Source: Bacterioplanes sp965233665
Lineage (GTDB): Bacteria > Pseudomonadota > Gammaproteobacteria > Pseudomonadales > Oceanobacteraceae
Assembly (NCBI GenBank): GCA_965233665.1
Contig: CBDDTG010000068.1
Span: forward strand, 26,764 to 90,763
Length of the DNA stretch: 64,000 nucleotides
Direction: 5' to 3'
Numbering within the stretch: the stretch's first letter is position 1; the number at the start of each line of letters is the position of its first letter. This document shows positions 9,301 through 17,977 of this stretch, piece after piece. Both the position numbers and the translations under genes were made by a program. Under the pieces are notes generated by a model, which was not told where the DNA came from, did no database searches, and saw only the letters and a program-made list of their open reading frames with translations.

Positions 9301-10100
9301 CCAATATTCTCGAAGATGAAGTCGTCGGCGAAGCGGCGACCAACTTGTATCGCGACGCCACCGCCATGCTCAAGCGCATCGTTGACGAAAAACTGTTCAC
9401 CGCCAAAGCCGTGGTCGGCCTGTGGCCCGCCCAGCGCCGCGGTGCTGATGACATCGTCATCTTCGACCAACAGCGCGATACCGAACTGGCCGTGCTGCAT
9501 CACATGCGCCAGCAGACCAGCAAGCCGGGCGAGCAGCCCAATTACTCGCTGGCCGACTTTGTTGCCAGTGAAGACCAAGCCCAAGACCACATGGGCGGGT
9601 TTGTTGTCACCGCGGGCATCGAAGCCGAGCGCTTGGCGGACCACTACGACCAACAGCACGATGACTACAACAGCATCCTGGTCAAAGCGCTGGCCGATCG
9701 CTTGGCCGAAGCCTTTGCTGAACGCATGCATGAAAAGGTGCGCAAAGAGTTGTGGGGCTATGCATCAAGCGAGCAGCTCGACAACCAGCAGCTGATCAAG
9801 GAAGCCTATCAAGGTATTCGTCCCGCACCAGGCTACCCGGCCTGCCCGGACCACACTGAAAAGGCCACTTTATTCCGCCTACTTGATGCAGAGCGCCATA
9901 CCGGCGTTTCCCTGACCGAGAGCTTTGCCATGACACCGGCAGCGTCGGTGAGTGGCTGGTACTTTGCTCATCCGCAATCGAAGTACTTTGGCGTTGGCAA
10001 AATTGATCGTGACCAAGTCACAGATTTAGCCCAACGCAAAGGCATGAGCCAGCAACAACTGGAGCGCTGGCTGGCACCTAACCTGAGCTATGAGCCCTAA
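6393..10100 (+). CDS. metH: cobalamin-dependent methionine synthase
   Basis: A 1235-residue four-module enzyme that transfers the methyl group of 5-methyltetrahydrofolate to homocysteine through cobalamin. In order: the homocysteine domain with zinc ligands C256 and the CC pair near 319-320 (GGCCGTT); the pterin domain (about 355-615, FVNVGERTNVTGS); the B12 cap and Rossmann domain with D-x-H-x-x-G (VHDIGKN, axial His near 767); and the AdoMet reactivation domain with RPAPGYPACPDH near 1143. All key residues are intact. I prefer the ATG at 6393; another lies at 6381 without a proper ribosome site. No cobalamin riboswitch is recognisable upstream. Confidence 0.96.
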   Translation: MNQSTPLPSNRRQRIDYLHQTLQQRIVILDGGMGTLIQTHQLEEKDYRGERFAELTQEVKGNNDLLVLSQPELIAQMHRQYLEAGADIIETNTFNSTRVSQADYQLQDLVPELNRQAAAVARQVADEVAHETGTPRFVAGVLGPTSKTASISPDVNDPGFRAITFDQLVDEYTEATAALMDGGADLILIETVFDTLNAKAAVFAAQQVFEQRGEALPIMISGTITDASGRTLSGQTAEAFWNSVAHAKPLSIGLNCALGAEELRPHVEELSAKASAYISAHPNAGLPNEFGEYDQTPEEMAAIVEEFAASGFLNILGGCCGTTPEHIRALADAVRQHAPRPLPELPVACRLAGLEPFNFDSDSLFVNVGERTNVTGSARFKRLIKEESFDEALEVARQQVENGAQIIDINMDEGMLDSQAAMVRYLNLIAAEPDIARVPIMIDSSKWEIIEAGLKCIQGKAIVNSISLKEGEADFIDKAKRCLRYGAAVVVMAFDEQGQADTEARKNEICERSYRVLVDKVGFPPQDIIFDPNIFAVATGIDEHNNYAVDFINSCRFITEQLPHAKISGGVSNVSFSFRGNDPVREAIHSAFLYHAIRNGLSMGIVNAGQLAVYDDLPAELKERVEDVILNRRDDATDRLLEIAEKYRGDGSVQEKESEEWRSLPVRERLTHALVKGVNSFVEQDTEEARQLFDRPIEVIEGPLMDGMNVVGDLFGSGKMFLPQVVKSARVMKQAVAYLLPFIEAEKSGKAETQGKILMATVKGDVHDIGKNIVGVVLQCNNFEVIDLGVMVPAEKILKVAREENVDIIGLSGLITPSLDEMVHVAREMQRLDFHVPLLIGGATTSKAHTAVKIEPQYKNDMAVYVTDASRAVGVAQKLVSKQDKPIFINELRDEYVKVRERNANRKSKALLSYQNACDNAFQPDFEAHPPVAPKQPGLHVFEDFDVAELVDYIDWTPFFISWELAGKFPNILEDEVVGEAATNLYRDATAMLKRIVDEKLFTAKAVVGLWPAQRRGADDIVIFDQQRDTELAVLHHMRQQTSKPGEQPNYSLADFVASEDQAQDHMGGFVVTAGIEAERLADHYDQQHDDYNSILVKALADRLAEAFAERMHEKVRKELWGYASSEQLDNQQLIKEAYQGIRPAPGYPACPDHTEKATLFRLLDAERHTGVSLTESFAMTPAASVSGWYFAHPQSKYFGVGKIDRDQVTDLAQRKGMSQQQLERWLAPNLSYEP

Positions 10101-10112
10101 CGCGAGGATCAC

Positions 10113-11465
10113 TTGCTACCCCTGATTGCTCGCCTGACCGCCATTGATGAAGCCAGATTGCAACGCATTCTGGCCATTGGCGTGCCCATTATTGGCGGCA
10201 TGCTGTCGCAAAGCCTGATCAATCTGATTGATGCCGCCATGGTCGGTCGCTTGGGCGAGCAGGCCCTGGCCGCCGTCGGCATCGGCAGTTACGCCAGTTT
10301 TATCGTGGTATCCACCGTGATGGGATTGGCCTCAGGCGTGCAAGCTCTGGTGGCCAGACGCTTTGGCGCCGGCGACTCTAGTCGCATGGGGCATACCTTT
10401 ATTGCCGGCTTGCTACTGGCGGTATTGATGGGAGTGCCACTGACGGCGTTCTTTCTCACCATCAGCCCTTGGTTAATCCCTTGGTTTAACGCCACGCCCA
10501 ACGTCGTTGAGGTGGCCATCCCCTACTTCGACTGGCGCACCCTGGCAGTAACCTTTGTTGCCATCAATTTTGTCTTTCGTGGCTTTTGGAGCGGCATTGG
10601 CGAGTCGCGCATGTACCTCAAGGTGCTGTTGCTGATGCACTTGGCCAACGTTGCTATTAGCTATGTGCTGATTTTTGGCATTGGCAACTGGGCGGGAATG
10701 GGCGCCGTTGGCTCCGGCATTGGCACCGCAGCATCGCTGGCACTGGGCAGCCTGATGTACGCCTGGCTGACCTTTCGCCGCCATAGTGCGCGCCTGCCCG
10801 ATTGGCACTGGCCTAGCCGCCATGAGCTATTAACCTTGGCGCGCCTAGCCTTGCCCAACTCCACCCAGCAAACCTTGTTTGCCCTCGGCACCAGTGTGAT
10901 GTTCTGGATCATTGGTCAAATCGGCACCCAGCAACAGGCCATTGGCCATATTTTGATTAGCCTGGCATTGGTATTAATTCTGCCGGCGGTTGGACTGGGC
11001 ATAGCCTCCACCAGCCTGGTCGGCCAGTCCCTTGGGCGGGAGCAACAGCAAGATGCCTACCGCTGGGGTTGGGAGGTGGTGCGACTGGCCATGCTGGTGA
11101 TGGCCTTGGTCGGCTTGCCACTGTGGTTATTTCCGGAATGGATTCTGCGGCTATTTACCCCAGATGAGGATCTGATCGAACTGGGGACCTGGCCGCTGCG
11201 CATTTCAGGGCTGGCCATTGGCCTGGAGGTAGTGGCCATGGTTTTGACCCAGGCCTTGCTAGGCGCCGGCGCAAGCCGTCAGGTGCTAAAAATCAATCTA
11301 GTGATGCAATGGCTGGTATTGCTACCGCTAGCCTATTTAATCGGCCCCGTCGCAGGGCTAGGCCTGCTCGGCATTTGGCTGCTGCAAGGTTTGCAACGCA
11401 TTGCTCTATCTGCCATCTACACCGTCATCTGGCGGTCACAACACTGGGCCAGAATACGCCTATGA
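10113..11465 (+). CDS. MATE family efflux transporter
   Basis: A 450-residue inner-membrane protein with about 12 hydrophobic segments. N-terminal features match the MATE (DinF/NorM-like) family: GVPIIGGMLSQSLINLIDAA followed by MVGRLGEQALAAVG. Such proteins export drugs or cationic metabolites by Na+ or H+ antiport. Translation appears to start at TTG (10113), 5 bases after a GAGGA site; no ATG lies before the first membrane helix. It follows metH by 12 bp and its TGA overlaps the ATG of the next gene. The substrate is not predictable. Confidence 0.9.
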   Translation: MLPLIARLTAIDEARLQRILAIGVPIIGGMLSQSLINLIDAAMVGRLGEQALAAVGIGSYASFIVVSTVMGLASGVQALVARRFGAGDSSRMGHTFIAGLLLAVLMGVPLTAFFLTISPWLIPWFNATPNVVEVAIPYFDWRTLAVTFVAINFVFRGFWSGIGESRMYLKVLLLMHLANVAISYVLIFGIGNWAGMGAVGSGIGTAASLALGSLMYAWLTFRRHSARLPDWHWPSRHELLTLARLALPNSTQQTLFALGTSVMFWIIGQIGTQQQAIGHILISLALVLILPAVGLGIASTSLVGQSLGREQQQDAYRWGWEVVRLAMLVMALVGLPLWLFPEWILRLFTPDEDLIELGTWPLRISGLAIGLEVVAMVLTQALLGAGASRQVLKINLVMQWLVLLPLAYLIGPVAGLGLLGIWLLQGLQRIALSAIYTVIWRSQHWARIRL

Positions 11466-12250
11466 GCGCAACCACCGTCATCAACAGCTGGCCGCTATAC
11501 CACAGCATGCAGGGCGTGATCGCCCATCGCGGAGCCAGTGGTGAGGCGCCCGAAAACACGGCTCCAGCCATTCGCTTGGCACACACCCAAGGGGCGACTT
11601 GGGCCGAGGTCGACGTCACTATCAGCGCAGATGGCATCGCCGTGATCCATCACGATGACGATTTAAGCCGCTGCAGCAACGGCCAAGGCCTGGTGGTCCA
11701 GCATGACTTGCTGCAGTTACAGCAGCTCGATGGCGGTAGCTGGTTTAACCCGCAATTTGGCGGCACCCCGATACTGACCCTGCATGAACTGCTGCAGCTG
11801 GCACAGGCACTGCCACTGGCGCTAAACCTAGAGCTCAAACCAGCCGCTGGCCTGGAGGCCGCGACCGTGCACGCCGTCGCCGCGACCCTTGCCGCCGTCG
11901 AAGCGACCCCCGTGTTGCTATTAAGCAGCTTTAGTGAACTGGCGTTGGCGCTGGCCTGTGAGTGGCTGCCTGAACTGCCCCGCGCACTCAATGTGGACGC
12001 CATTCCCTCAGATTGGGCCCAGCGCCTTAGTCAGGCTCAGGCCACCAGCTTGCACTTCGATGCCGACGCCGTCGATTTTCAGTACCTAGCCGAAATTCAC
12101 CAAGCGGGCATCGCCACCGCCGCCTTTACCGTCAACAACACCGACCAAGCCAGCCAGTTATGGCAGGCAGGCGTCAGCGCTGTGTTCAGCGATTACCCTG
12201 AGCGACTCAGGCGGCATTGGTTACAATGGCAAGCCGCACAATCGCGCTAG
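11462..12250 (+). CDS. glycerophosphodiester phosphodiesterase
   Basis: A 262-residue GDPD-family enzyme (UgpQ/GlpQ class) that hydrolyses glycerophosphodiesters to glycerol 3-phosphate and an alcohol. The signature IAHRGASGEAPENT places catalytic His at residue 22; WAEVDVTISADG and VIHHDDDLSR supply the metal-binding acid and second His. No signal peptide is visible, so it is cytoplasmic as in UgpQ. The ATG at 11462 overlaps the stop of the MATE gene (ATGA); a longer in-frame extension upstream would lie wholly inside that gene and is rejected. Confidence 0.9.
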   Translation: MSATTVINSWPLYHSMQGVIAHRGASGEAPENTAPAIRLAHTQGATWAEVDVTISADGIAVIHHDDDLSRCSNGQGLVVQHDLLQLQQLDGGSWFNPQFGGTPILTLHELLQLAQALPLALNLELKPAAGLEAATVHAVAATLAAVEATPVLLLSSFSELALALACEWLPELPRALNVDAIPSDWAQRLSQAQATSLHFDADAVDFQYLAEIHQAGIATAAFTVNNTDQASQLWQAGVSAVFSDYPERLRRHWLQWQAAQSR

Positions 12251-12262
12251 TTTTATGCTCAC

Positions 12263-12305
12263 TGGTTATTTTCATATAGATAAATAGTCATTTTATGCAT
12301 AACCA
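12263..12305. promoter_or_regulatory. inverted repeat in cysI upstream region
   Basis: TGGTTAT (12263-12269) and ATAACCA (12299-12305) are inverted 7-mers flanking an AT-rich segment in the 108-bp region before cysI. Position and AT-richness would suit a regulator such as CysB, whose sites have poor consensus; that assignment is only inference. Confidence 0.3.
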
Positions 12306-12358
12306 AGCTTTGCTATGGTGCGCCGATAAAATCACACTAATTCGCCAACCGGATAGCT

Positions 12359-14020
12359 ATGTACGTTTACGATCAGTACGATCAGCAACTGCTGAATGAG
12401 CGGGTCGCCCAGTTCCGCGGCCAAATGGCCCGTTACCTGGATGGAAAAATCCCGGAAGAAGAGTTCTTACCGCTGCGCCTGCAAAATGGCATTTACGTGC
12501 AGCGCTATGCCCCCATGCTGCGTGTCGCCATTCCTTATGGCTTATTTAACGCCCAGCAAATGCGCACCTTGGCCAGCATTGCCCGCGATTACGATAAGGG
12601 CTATGCCCACTTCAGCACCCGCCAAAACGTACAGTTTAACTGGCCAGCGCTGGAGCAATGCCCGGACATCTTAGAGCGCTTGGCAGCCGTGCAAATGCAC
12701 GCCGTGCAAACCAGCGGCAACTGCATTCGCAACACCACCACGGATGAATTTGCTGGCGTAACCGCCGACGAAGTCGTTGACCCACGCCCATACTGCGAGA
12801 TCATTCGCCAGTGGTCGACTTTTCACCCAGAGTTCGCCTATCTGCCGCGCAAATTTAAAATCGCCGTCAACGCCGTACCAGATGCCGACCGTGCTGCGGT
12901 GCAAGTGCATGACATTGGCATCCAAATTGTGCGCAATGAGCAAGGTGACATTGGCTATCGCGTTATGGTGGGCGGCGGCTTGGGTCGTACGCCGATCATT
13001 GGCACCGAGATTCGCAGCTTCTTAGCAGAAGAAGACCTGCTGACCTATTTGCAGGCCATCATTCGCATCTACAACCAGTTCGGCCGCCGCGACAACAAGT
13101 ACAAGGCGCGCATTAAGATTTTGGTCAAAGCGCTGGGGCCTGAGCGCATGGCAGAGCTGGTCGAAGAAGAATGGCAGCGGATAAAAGATGGCGAAGACAA
13201 ATTAACTGCCGCCGAGCTGGATCGTGTCAAAGCCCACTTTACCTCGCCCGCTTACCAAACTCTGGAAGCCAACCCTGCCAGCTACCAGCAAGCACTGGCC
13301 GACGATGCTGCTTTTGCCCGCTGGGTACAGCGCAATGTGCGCGAGCACAAGCAACCTGGCTACGCCATTGTCAATCTGAGCCTTAAGCAAAAAGGCAACG
13401 CCCCTGGCGACGTGACTGCCGAGCAAATGGACGCCATCGCCGATTTGGCAGAAGAATTTAGCCTGGGCGAGATTCGCTCGACTCACCAACAAAACCTAGT
13501 GTTGGCCGATGTCGAGCAGCAACGCCTGTATGAGTTGTGGCAGCAAGCCAAAGCCAACGGTTTGGCCACTCCAACCCTGGGCCTGTTGACGGACATGATT
13601 TGCTGCCCGGGCGGCGACTTCTGCGCCTTGGCCAATGCCAAGTCCATTCCCGTGGCCGAAGCCATTCAAGTGCGTTTTGATGACCTGGATTATTTGCACG
13701 ACCTGGGTGAAATCGACCTCAACATTTCTGGCTGCATGAACGCCTGTGGCCACCACCACGTCGGCAACATTGGCGTGCTGGGGGTCGATAAAAAAGGCGA
13801 AGAGTTTTACCAAATCTCCCTCGGTGGCAGCAGTGGTAACGACGCATCCTTGGGCAAAATTCTCGGCCCGTCCTTTGCCCGTGACGCCATGCCAGATGTG
13901 ATCGCCAAGATTCTCGATTGCTACGTTGCCAATCGCATCGATGGCGAGTCATTTTTAGAAACTTACCGTCGCGCTGGTCACACCGTGTTTAAGGAGGCTG
14001 TTTATGGCAAACCTGATTAA
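12359..14020 (+). CDS. cysI: sulfite reductase hemoprotein (nitrite/sulfite reductase family)
   Basis: A 553-residue siroheme/[4Fe-4S] reductase for assimilatory six-electron reduction of sulfite to sulfide. Two ferredoxin-like half-domains are visible; FSTRQNVQFNW and the substrate-loop RNTTTDEFAGV are typical. The cluster/siroheme cysteines are C416 and C422 (CPGGDFC) and C459 and C463 (SGCMNACGHH). This form pairs with a DUF934 gene in Pseudomonas and relatives. The DUF934 gene overlaps its 3' end by 17 bp, supporting one operon. A nitrite-reductase role is less likely given this partner. Confidence 0.92.
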   Translation: MYVYDQYDQQLLNERVAQFRGQMARYLDGKIPEEEFLPLRLQNGIYVQRYAPMLRVAIPYGLFNAQQMRTLASIARDYDKGYAHFSTRQNVQFNWPALEQCPDILERLAAVQMHAVQTSGNCIRNTTTDEFAGVTADEVVDPRPYCEIIRQWSTFHPEFAYLPRKFKIAVNAVPDADRAAVQVHDIGIQIVRNEQGDIGYRVMVGGGLGRTPIIGTEIRSFLAEEDLLTYLQAIIRIYNQFGRRDNKYKARIKILVKALGPERMAELVEEEWQRIKDGEDKLTAAELDRVKAHFTSPAYQTLEANPASYQQALADDAAFARWVQRNVREHKQPGYAIVNLSLKQKGNAPGDVTAEQMDAIADLAEEFSLGEIRSTHQQNLVLADVEQQRLYELWQQAKANGLATPTLGLLTDMICCPGGDFCALANAKSIPVAEAIQVRFDDLDYLHDLGEIDLNISGCMNACGHHHVGNIGVLGVDKKGEEFYQISLGGSSGNDASLGKILGPSFARDAMPDVIAKILDCYVANRIDGESFLETYRRAGHTVFKEAVYGKPD

Positions 14021-14492
14021 TACTGAACAGCACATCGAGCAAGACCCATGGCACTGGGTGGACGACGAGCAAGCCATCGATGAGTTTGCCATCATCAGCT
14101 TGGAGCGCTGGCAAGCCCAACAAGCAGAGCTCAAAGGCCAGGCGCTGGAGCACAAGCTCGGTGTGCATTTGCGCAGCGATCAAACCGCGGATCAACTGGG
14201 TGAAGACGCACACTTGCTGGCGCTGATCAGCATCGACTTTCCCAAGTTCACCGATGGCCGTGGCTACACCACGGCACGACTGCTGCGCCAGACGTATGGC
14301 TATCAAGGCGAGTTACAGGCAAGCGGCGACGTTTTGATTGACCAGCTGTTTTATATGAAGCGCTGCGGCTTCAGTCGTTTTGCCCTGCGTGAAGACCAGG
14401 ACATACAAGACGCCCTAGATGCCTTCGCCACCTTCAGCGTGACCTACCAAAGCGATGTCGGCGACCCCAGGCCGCTTTTCCGGCGCCGCTAG
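14004..14492 (+). CDS. DUF934 domain protein (cysI partner)
   Basis: A 162-residue cytoplasmic protein of the DUF934 family. The C-terminal half has the family's conserved stretch: ISIDFPKFTDGRGYT, then ARLLRQTYGYQGELQASGDV and QLFYMKRCGFSRFAL. A TAAGGAGG ribosome site lies inside the end of cysI and fits the ATG at 14004. DUF934 genes are habitually downstream of this class of sulfite reductase and are thought to help electron supply or assembly; the biochemical role is not established. Confidence 0.88.
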   Translation: MANLINTEQHIEQDPWHWVDDEQAIDEFAIISLERWQAQQAELKGQALEHKLGVHLRSDQTADQLGEDAHLLALISIDFPKFTDGRGYTTARLLRQTYGYQGELQASGDVLIDQLFYMKRCGFSRFALREDQDIQDALDAFATFSVTYQSDVGDPRPLFRRR

Positions 14493-14500
14493 CCCCATCA

Positions 14501-14528
14501 AAAAAGCCACCGCTTAGGTGGCTTTTTT
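14501..14528 (+). terminator. intrinsic terminator after DUF934 gene
   Basis: AGCCACC and GGTGGCT form a stem with a 5-base loop, flanked by A- and T-runs. It lies 9 bases after the stop at 14492 and could work in both directions. Confidence 0.9.
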
Positions 14529-14562
14529 ATTGCCTCCGCATCCCACTTCAATTCAGCAAATA

Positions 14563-14579
14563 TTGATAATTATCATTTC
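14563..14579. promoter_or_regulatory. Fur-box-like operator
   Basis: TTGATAATTATCATTTC contains a GATAAT hexamer followed by the inverted form TATCAT, close to the Fur consensus built of GATAAT hexamers. It lies 80-95 bp before the HAF-repeat gene. Iron control is an inference from the match. Confidence 0.45.
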
Positions 14580-14658
14580 AACTTAAGCTCTTATTGATAA
14601 GGTAGTTTGCAGCAGCCCACACAGGGCTAACTCAATTCCTCAGTTCATTGGAGCTCTT

Positions 14659-15756
14659 ATGAAACGCTTTACTGCTGTGCCCACCGCTTTGCTGATCAGC
14701 GCCATCAGCTCGCTGGCCAGCGCCAACCCGTCGAATTTGCCGCGCTACACCTTTACCGATTTGGGCACACTGGGCGGGCCTGAAGCCGCCGCGCTGGACA
14801 TCAACGATGTCGGCGATATTGTCGGCTGGTCTGATGTCGACAACGACAAAGCCTGCTTTACTGCCGGCGGGCCCATTAACTGCCATCATGCCTTCATGAT
14901 TCGTGACGGTGAAATGCACAGCCTTGGCCAAGGCCGTGATGATGCTCAGCATACACAAGCGAGCAAGATCAACAATCAAGGCCACATCATTGGTTACAGC
15001 CGGGTCGTATATCAGCAAGGCTGGCAGTACTTGCCCTGGCGACTCAGCGAAACCGGCGCAACGCCGCTGCCCTTGTTAAGCGACGAAGCCGGTAGCAACG
15101 CGATGGCCACCGACATCAATGAACTAGGCGACATTGTCGGCTGGGCGGATGCCGATAGCGGACAGGACACCGCCGTCATATGGCGAGATGGCGACGTTTG
15201 GCCCATTGCCGAGCATGAAAGTTTTTACCGCCGAGCAAGCGCCACCAATAACCTCGGCGATATCGCCGGCTTTGAATACGAGCGCTGGTCTGGCAAGCCC
15301 AATCGCGGTTTTGTGCAAACCCTGTTTGGCTTCAGCATGCTTGAGGCTGACGAAACCTTGTGGAGCGAAGCACAGGAAATAAACGACTTTGGCGTGATTG
15401 CAGGCTCCAGCACCGACCGCCCATTCTCGCCCCAGCAAGCCACGCTGTGGCTACCCGGGTTAGATGGCCAACTGGATAAGCATATTATTGGCACTTTAAG
15501 CCAGCAGCTGGGAAGCTCATCTGAGTTTCTCGACATTAACTTGGCCGGTATGGCCGTTGGTTTTTCAGCCGACAGCAATGCCGCCAGTGCGATTCTCTAC
15601 CTTGATGGGCAGCTGCTGGATCTAAACCGCCTCACAAACGTCGATGGTCAGCTAACCCAAGCCACGGGTATTAATCTGCAAGGTCAGATTGTTGGTAGCT
15701 ACCTTGATCGACAAGGGCGTCAACGCGCTTATCTGCTCACTCCCATGGCAGACTAA
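14659..15756 (+). CDS. secreted HAF-repeat protein
   Basis: A 365-residue exported protein. Residues 1-22 are a signal peptide ending in SLASA. The mature part holds repeated HAF-type units with the pattern 'A.DIN..GDIVGWS': ALDINDVGDIVGWSD near 45, ASKINNQGHIIGYS near 100, ATDINELGDIVGWAD near 155, ATNNLGDIAGFE near 195 and EINDFGVIAGSS near 235. HAF repeats build secreted beta-propeller-like proteins of unknown function. A GGAG site precedes the ATG. A Fur-like box upstream hints at iron control. Confidence 0.82.
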   Translation: MKRFTAVPTALLISAISSLASANPSNLPRYTFTDLGTLGGPEAAALDINDVGDIVGWSDVDNDKACFTAGGPINCHHAFMIRDGEMHSLGQGRDDAQHTQASKINNQGHIIGYSRVVYQQGWQYLPWRLSETGATPLPLLSDEAGSNAMATDINELGDIVGWADADSGQDTAVIWRDGDVWPIAEHESFYRRASATNNLGDIAGFEYERWSGKPNRGFVQTLFGFSMLEADETLWSEAQEINDFGVIAGSSTDRPFSPQQATLWLPGLDGQLDKHIIGTLSQQLGSSSEFLDINLAGMAVGFSADSNAASAILYLDGQLLDLNRLTNVDGQLTQATGINLQGQIVGSYLDRQGRQRAYLLTPMAD

Positions 15757-15761
15757 CCAGT

Positions 15762-15788
15762 TGGCCGCCTACGCGGCCACCCCGTTTT
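15762..15788 (+). terminator. probable terminator after HAF gene
   Basis: TGGCCGC (15762-15768) pairs with GCGGCCA (15773-15779) around CTAC; a short T4 tract follows. The T-tract is weak, so confidence is moderate. Confidence 0.45.
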
Positions 15789-15827
15789 GCACTGGCGCAT
15801 GTTGCATCGCTCCCGTACTCTTGCTGC

Positions 15828-16988
15828 ATGCCTGAAGATATTATTTTTGCCTTTTTCATCGTGTTTGCCGGTGCAGCCGTATTTGCCACGGTTGCACTCT
15901 ACACGCGCCAGCCACTCATCATTGCCTACATTGGCTTAGGCGTACTGGCTGGCCCCTTTGGCATGGGCTGGATCGAGCATCCAGAAGCGCTGTCGCACAT
16001 GTCCCATATCGGCATTATCTTCTTACTGTTTTTGCTCGGGCTAGACATGCAACCCAGGGCGCTATTGGCTGTGCTGCGCCAAGCCACTTCCGTCGCCTTG
16101 CTCAGCTCACTGGTGTTCGCTGCCAGTGGCTTTGTCATAGCCTGGGCCTTTGGATTCGGCTTACTCGACAGCATCATCATTGGCCTTGCCATGGTGTTCT
16201 CGTCCACCATCATTGCCCTCAAATTACTGCCCACCACCGTGCTGCATCATAAGCACATGGGCGAGCTGATGATCGGCCTGCTGCTGATTCAGGACATTCT
16301 CGCCATTATTACGCTGATCGTCTTAGGCTTTATGGCAGGCGATCAGGACATTCCACTGTGGCAACCCTTACTGGCGATGCCCCTACTGGCAGGCAGCTGT
16401 TACGCAGCCGTACGCTGGCTGCTGCTGCCACTGATACAGCGTTTTGATCGCTTTCAAGAGTATCTATTTATTCTTGCGATTGGCTGGTGCCTAGCCATTG
16501 CCGAAGCGGCTGCCAAGCTGGGGCTAACCTATGAAATCGGCGCCTTCGTCGCCGGCGTGGCCTTGGCCACCAGCCCGGTGGCGCAATTCATTGCTTTGAG
16601 CTTAAAGCCACTGCGAGACTTTTTCTTAGTGATGTTCTTTTTTGCCCTGGGTGCAGGCTTAGACCTGGGCTTGCTGTCGGATGTTTTATTGCCGGCCAGC
16701 CTCTTGGCAGCCGCCGCCTTAGTGGTAAAACCAGTAACTTTGAGATATTTACTAGCGGGGTTCAGTGAACATCCTAGACTGGCCTGGGATGTAGGCTTTC
16801 GACTGGGGCAGATCAGCGAGTTTTCGTTACTGATCGCCTTTGTTGCCAGTGAAAGCGGGCTATTGAGCCAGCCCGCATCGCTCACCATTCAGGCCACCGC
16901 CATCATCACCTTTGCCATTTCTAGCTACATCGTGGTGTTTAACTACCCCAACCCAATTGCCGTTAAAGACCATTTGCGCCGCGATTAG
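15828..16988 (+). CDS. CPA2-type cation:proton antiporter
   Basis: A 386-residue inner-membrane protein with about 12 transmembrane helices and no TrkA-N domain, so it is only the membrane module of the Kef/CPA2 family. Typical segments: QPLIIAYIGLGVLAGP at the N-terminus, IGIIFLLFLLGLDM, then MVFSSTIIALKLL and GEFSLL-like GQISEFSLLIAFVA. It probably exchanges K+ or Na+ for protons. Its 3' end overlaps the convergent acuI gene by 4 bp. Ion specificity and gating are not visible; the usual regulatory domain is absent. Confidence 0.88.
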   Translation: MPEDIIFAFFIVFAGAAVFATVALYTRQPLIIAYIGLGVLAGPFGMGWIEHPEALSHMSHIGIIFLLFLLGLDMQPRALLAVLRQATSVALLSSLVFAASGFVIAWAFGFGLLDSIIIGLAMVFSSTIIALKLLPTTVLHHKHMGELMIGLLLIQDILAIITLIVLGFMAGDQDIPLWQPLLAMPLLAGSCYAAVRWLLLPLIQRFDRFQEYLFILAIGWCLAIAEAAAKLGLTYEIGAFVAGVALATSPVAQFIALSLKPLRDFFLVMFFFALGAGLDLGLLSDVLLPASLLAAAALVVKPVTLRYLLAGFSEHPRLAWDVGFRLGQISEFSLLIAFVASESGLLSQPASLTIQATAIITFAISSYIVVFNYPNPIAVKDHLRRD

Positions 16989-17974
16989 TCGCGGCTCAAG
17001 TCCAAGCGGTAGCGACCGACGCCCTGACCTTGGAACAGCGCATCAAGCACCTTAGGAAGCTCACTGCGGCCAATGTCTGTGACCAGTTCATTCAACAGTG
17101 GCAGCGACCAATCAGAGGCGGCTTTATCCAGCACCGCTTGTTTAAGAGCGCGTGGAATTTCCACTGAGTCAACGCCCAGCACACTGACGCCGCGCAAAAT
17201 AAATGGGAACACGCTGACATCAAAGTGGGTGCCAGCAATCATACCGCATGTAGTCACCGCGCCTTCTGGGTGTATTTGCGGCACCAAAGCAGCCACTAAA
17301 TCACCGCCAACGGTATCGACCGCCGCCTGATACTGAGTGCGAGCCATGGCTTTGCCTTTGACCGCTAAAATATCATCGCGGCTAACCACGCTGGTGGCAC
17401 CTAATCGGCTCAAGAATTCGGTTTGCTCCGCTTTCCCTGACACCGCTGCCACCGAATACCCCAAACGCGCCAACAAGGCCACGGCCACTGAGCCGACACC
17501 TCCGGTTGCGCCGGTGACCACCACCGGGCCATTGCTCGGCGCAATGCCATTGCGCTCAAGCTTCATGACACTCAACGCAGCAGTAAATCCAGCGGTGCCC
17601 CAGGCCATGGCGTCAGCACAGCTTAAGCCTGACGGTAAACGCAGTACCCAGCCGGCCGGTACCCGAATGCGCTGGGCAAAACCGCCATCGGTATTCATGC
17701 CCAAGTCATAACCAAACACCACGACCTCATCACCGGCACTGAACTCATCAACCTCACTGTTGACCACACGTCCAGCGGCATCAATGCCCGGCGTATGCGG
17801 GTAGTCACGGGTAACGCCGCGATTGCCGCTGTATGACAGCGCGTCTTTATAATTTACCGAGGAGTATTGCACCTCTATTTCGACGTCTCCTTCGGGCAAG
17901 GCAGTGCGTTCCACCGACTGCCATTGACCTTGAAAGCCTGTGTCCGTCTGTTCTACCCGAAATGCCGAAAACAT
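16985..17974 (-). CDS. acuI: acrylyl-CoA reductase (NADPH), YhdH/AcuI family
   Basis: A 329-residue medium-chain dehydrogenase/reductase of the YhdH/YhfP class. SSVNYKDALSYSGN at the N-terminus, PGIDAAGRV, and the nucleotide-binding VVVTGATGGVGSVAV are characteristic; no zinc-binding cysteines are seen, as expected. AcuI reduces acryloyl-CoA to propionyl-CoA with NADPH, a detoxifying step in DMSP/acrylate breakdown in marine bacteria. It begins 3 bp after the sohB stop. A more general quinone-oxidoreductase role cannot be excluded. Confidence 0.85.
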   Translation of the reverse strand: MFSAFRVEQTDTGFQGQWQSVERTALPEGDVEIEVQYSSVNYKDALSYSGNRGVTRDYPHTPGIDAAGRVVNSEVDEFSAGDEVVVFGYDLGMNTDGGFAQRIRVPAGWVLRLPSGLSCADAMAWGTAGFTAALSVMKLERNGIAPSNGPVVVTGATGGVGSVAVALLARLGYSVAAVSGKAEQTEFLSRLGATSVVSRDDILAVKGKAMARTQYQAAVDTVGGDLVAALVPQIHPEGAVTTCGMIAGTHFDVSVFPFILRGVSVLGVDSVEIPRALKQAVLDKAASDWSLPLLNELVTDIGRSELPKVLDALFQGQGVGRYRLDLSRD

Positions 17975-17977
17975 AAG

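Noticed and set aside
11309..11461. Upstream extension of the glycerophosphodiesterase
   Set aside because: It lies entirely inside the MATE gene in another frame, and the enzyme fold starts after the ATG at 11462.
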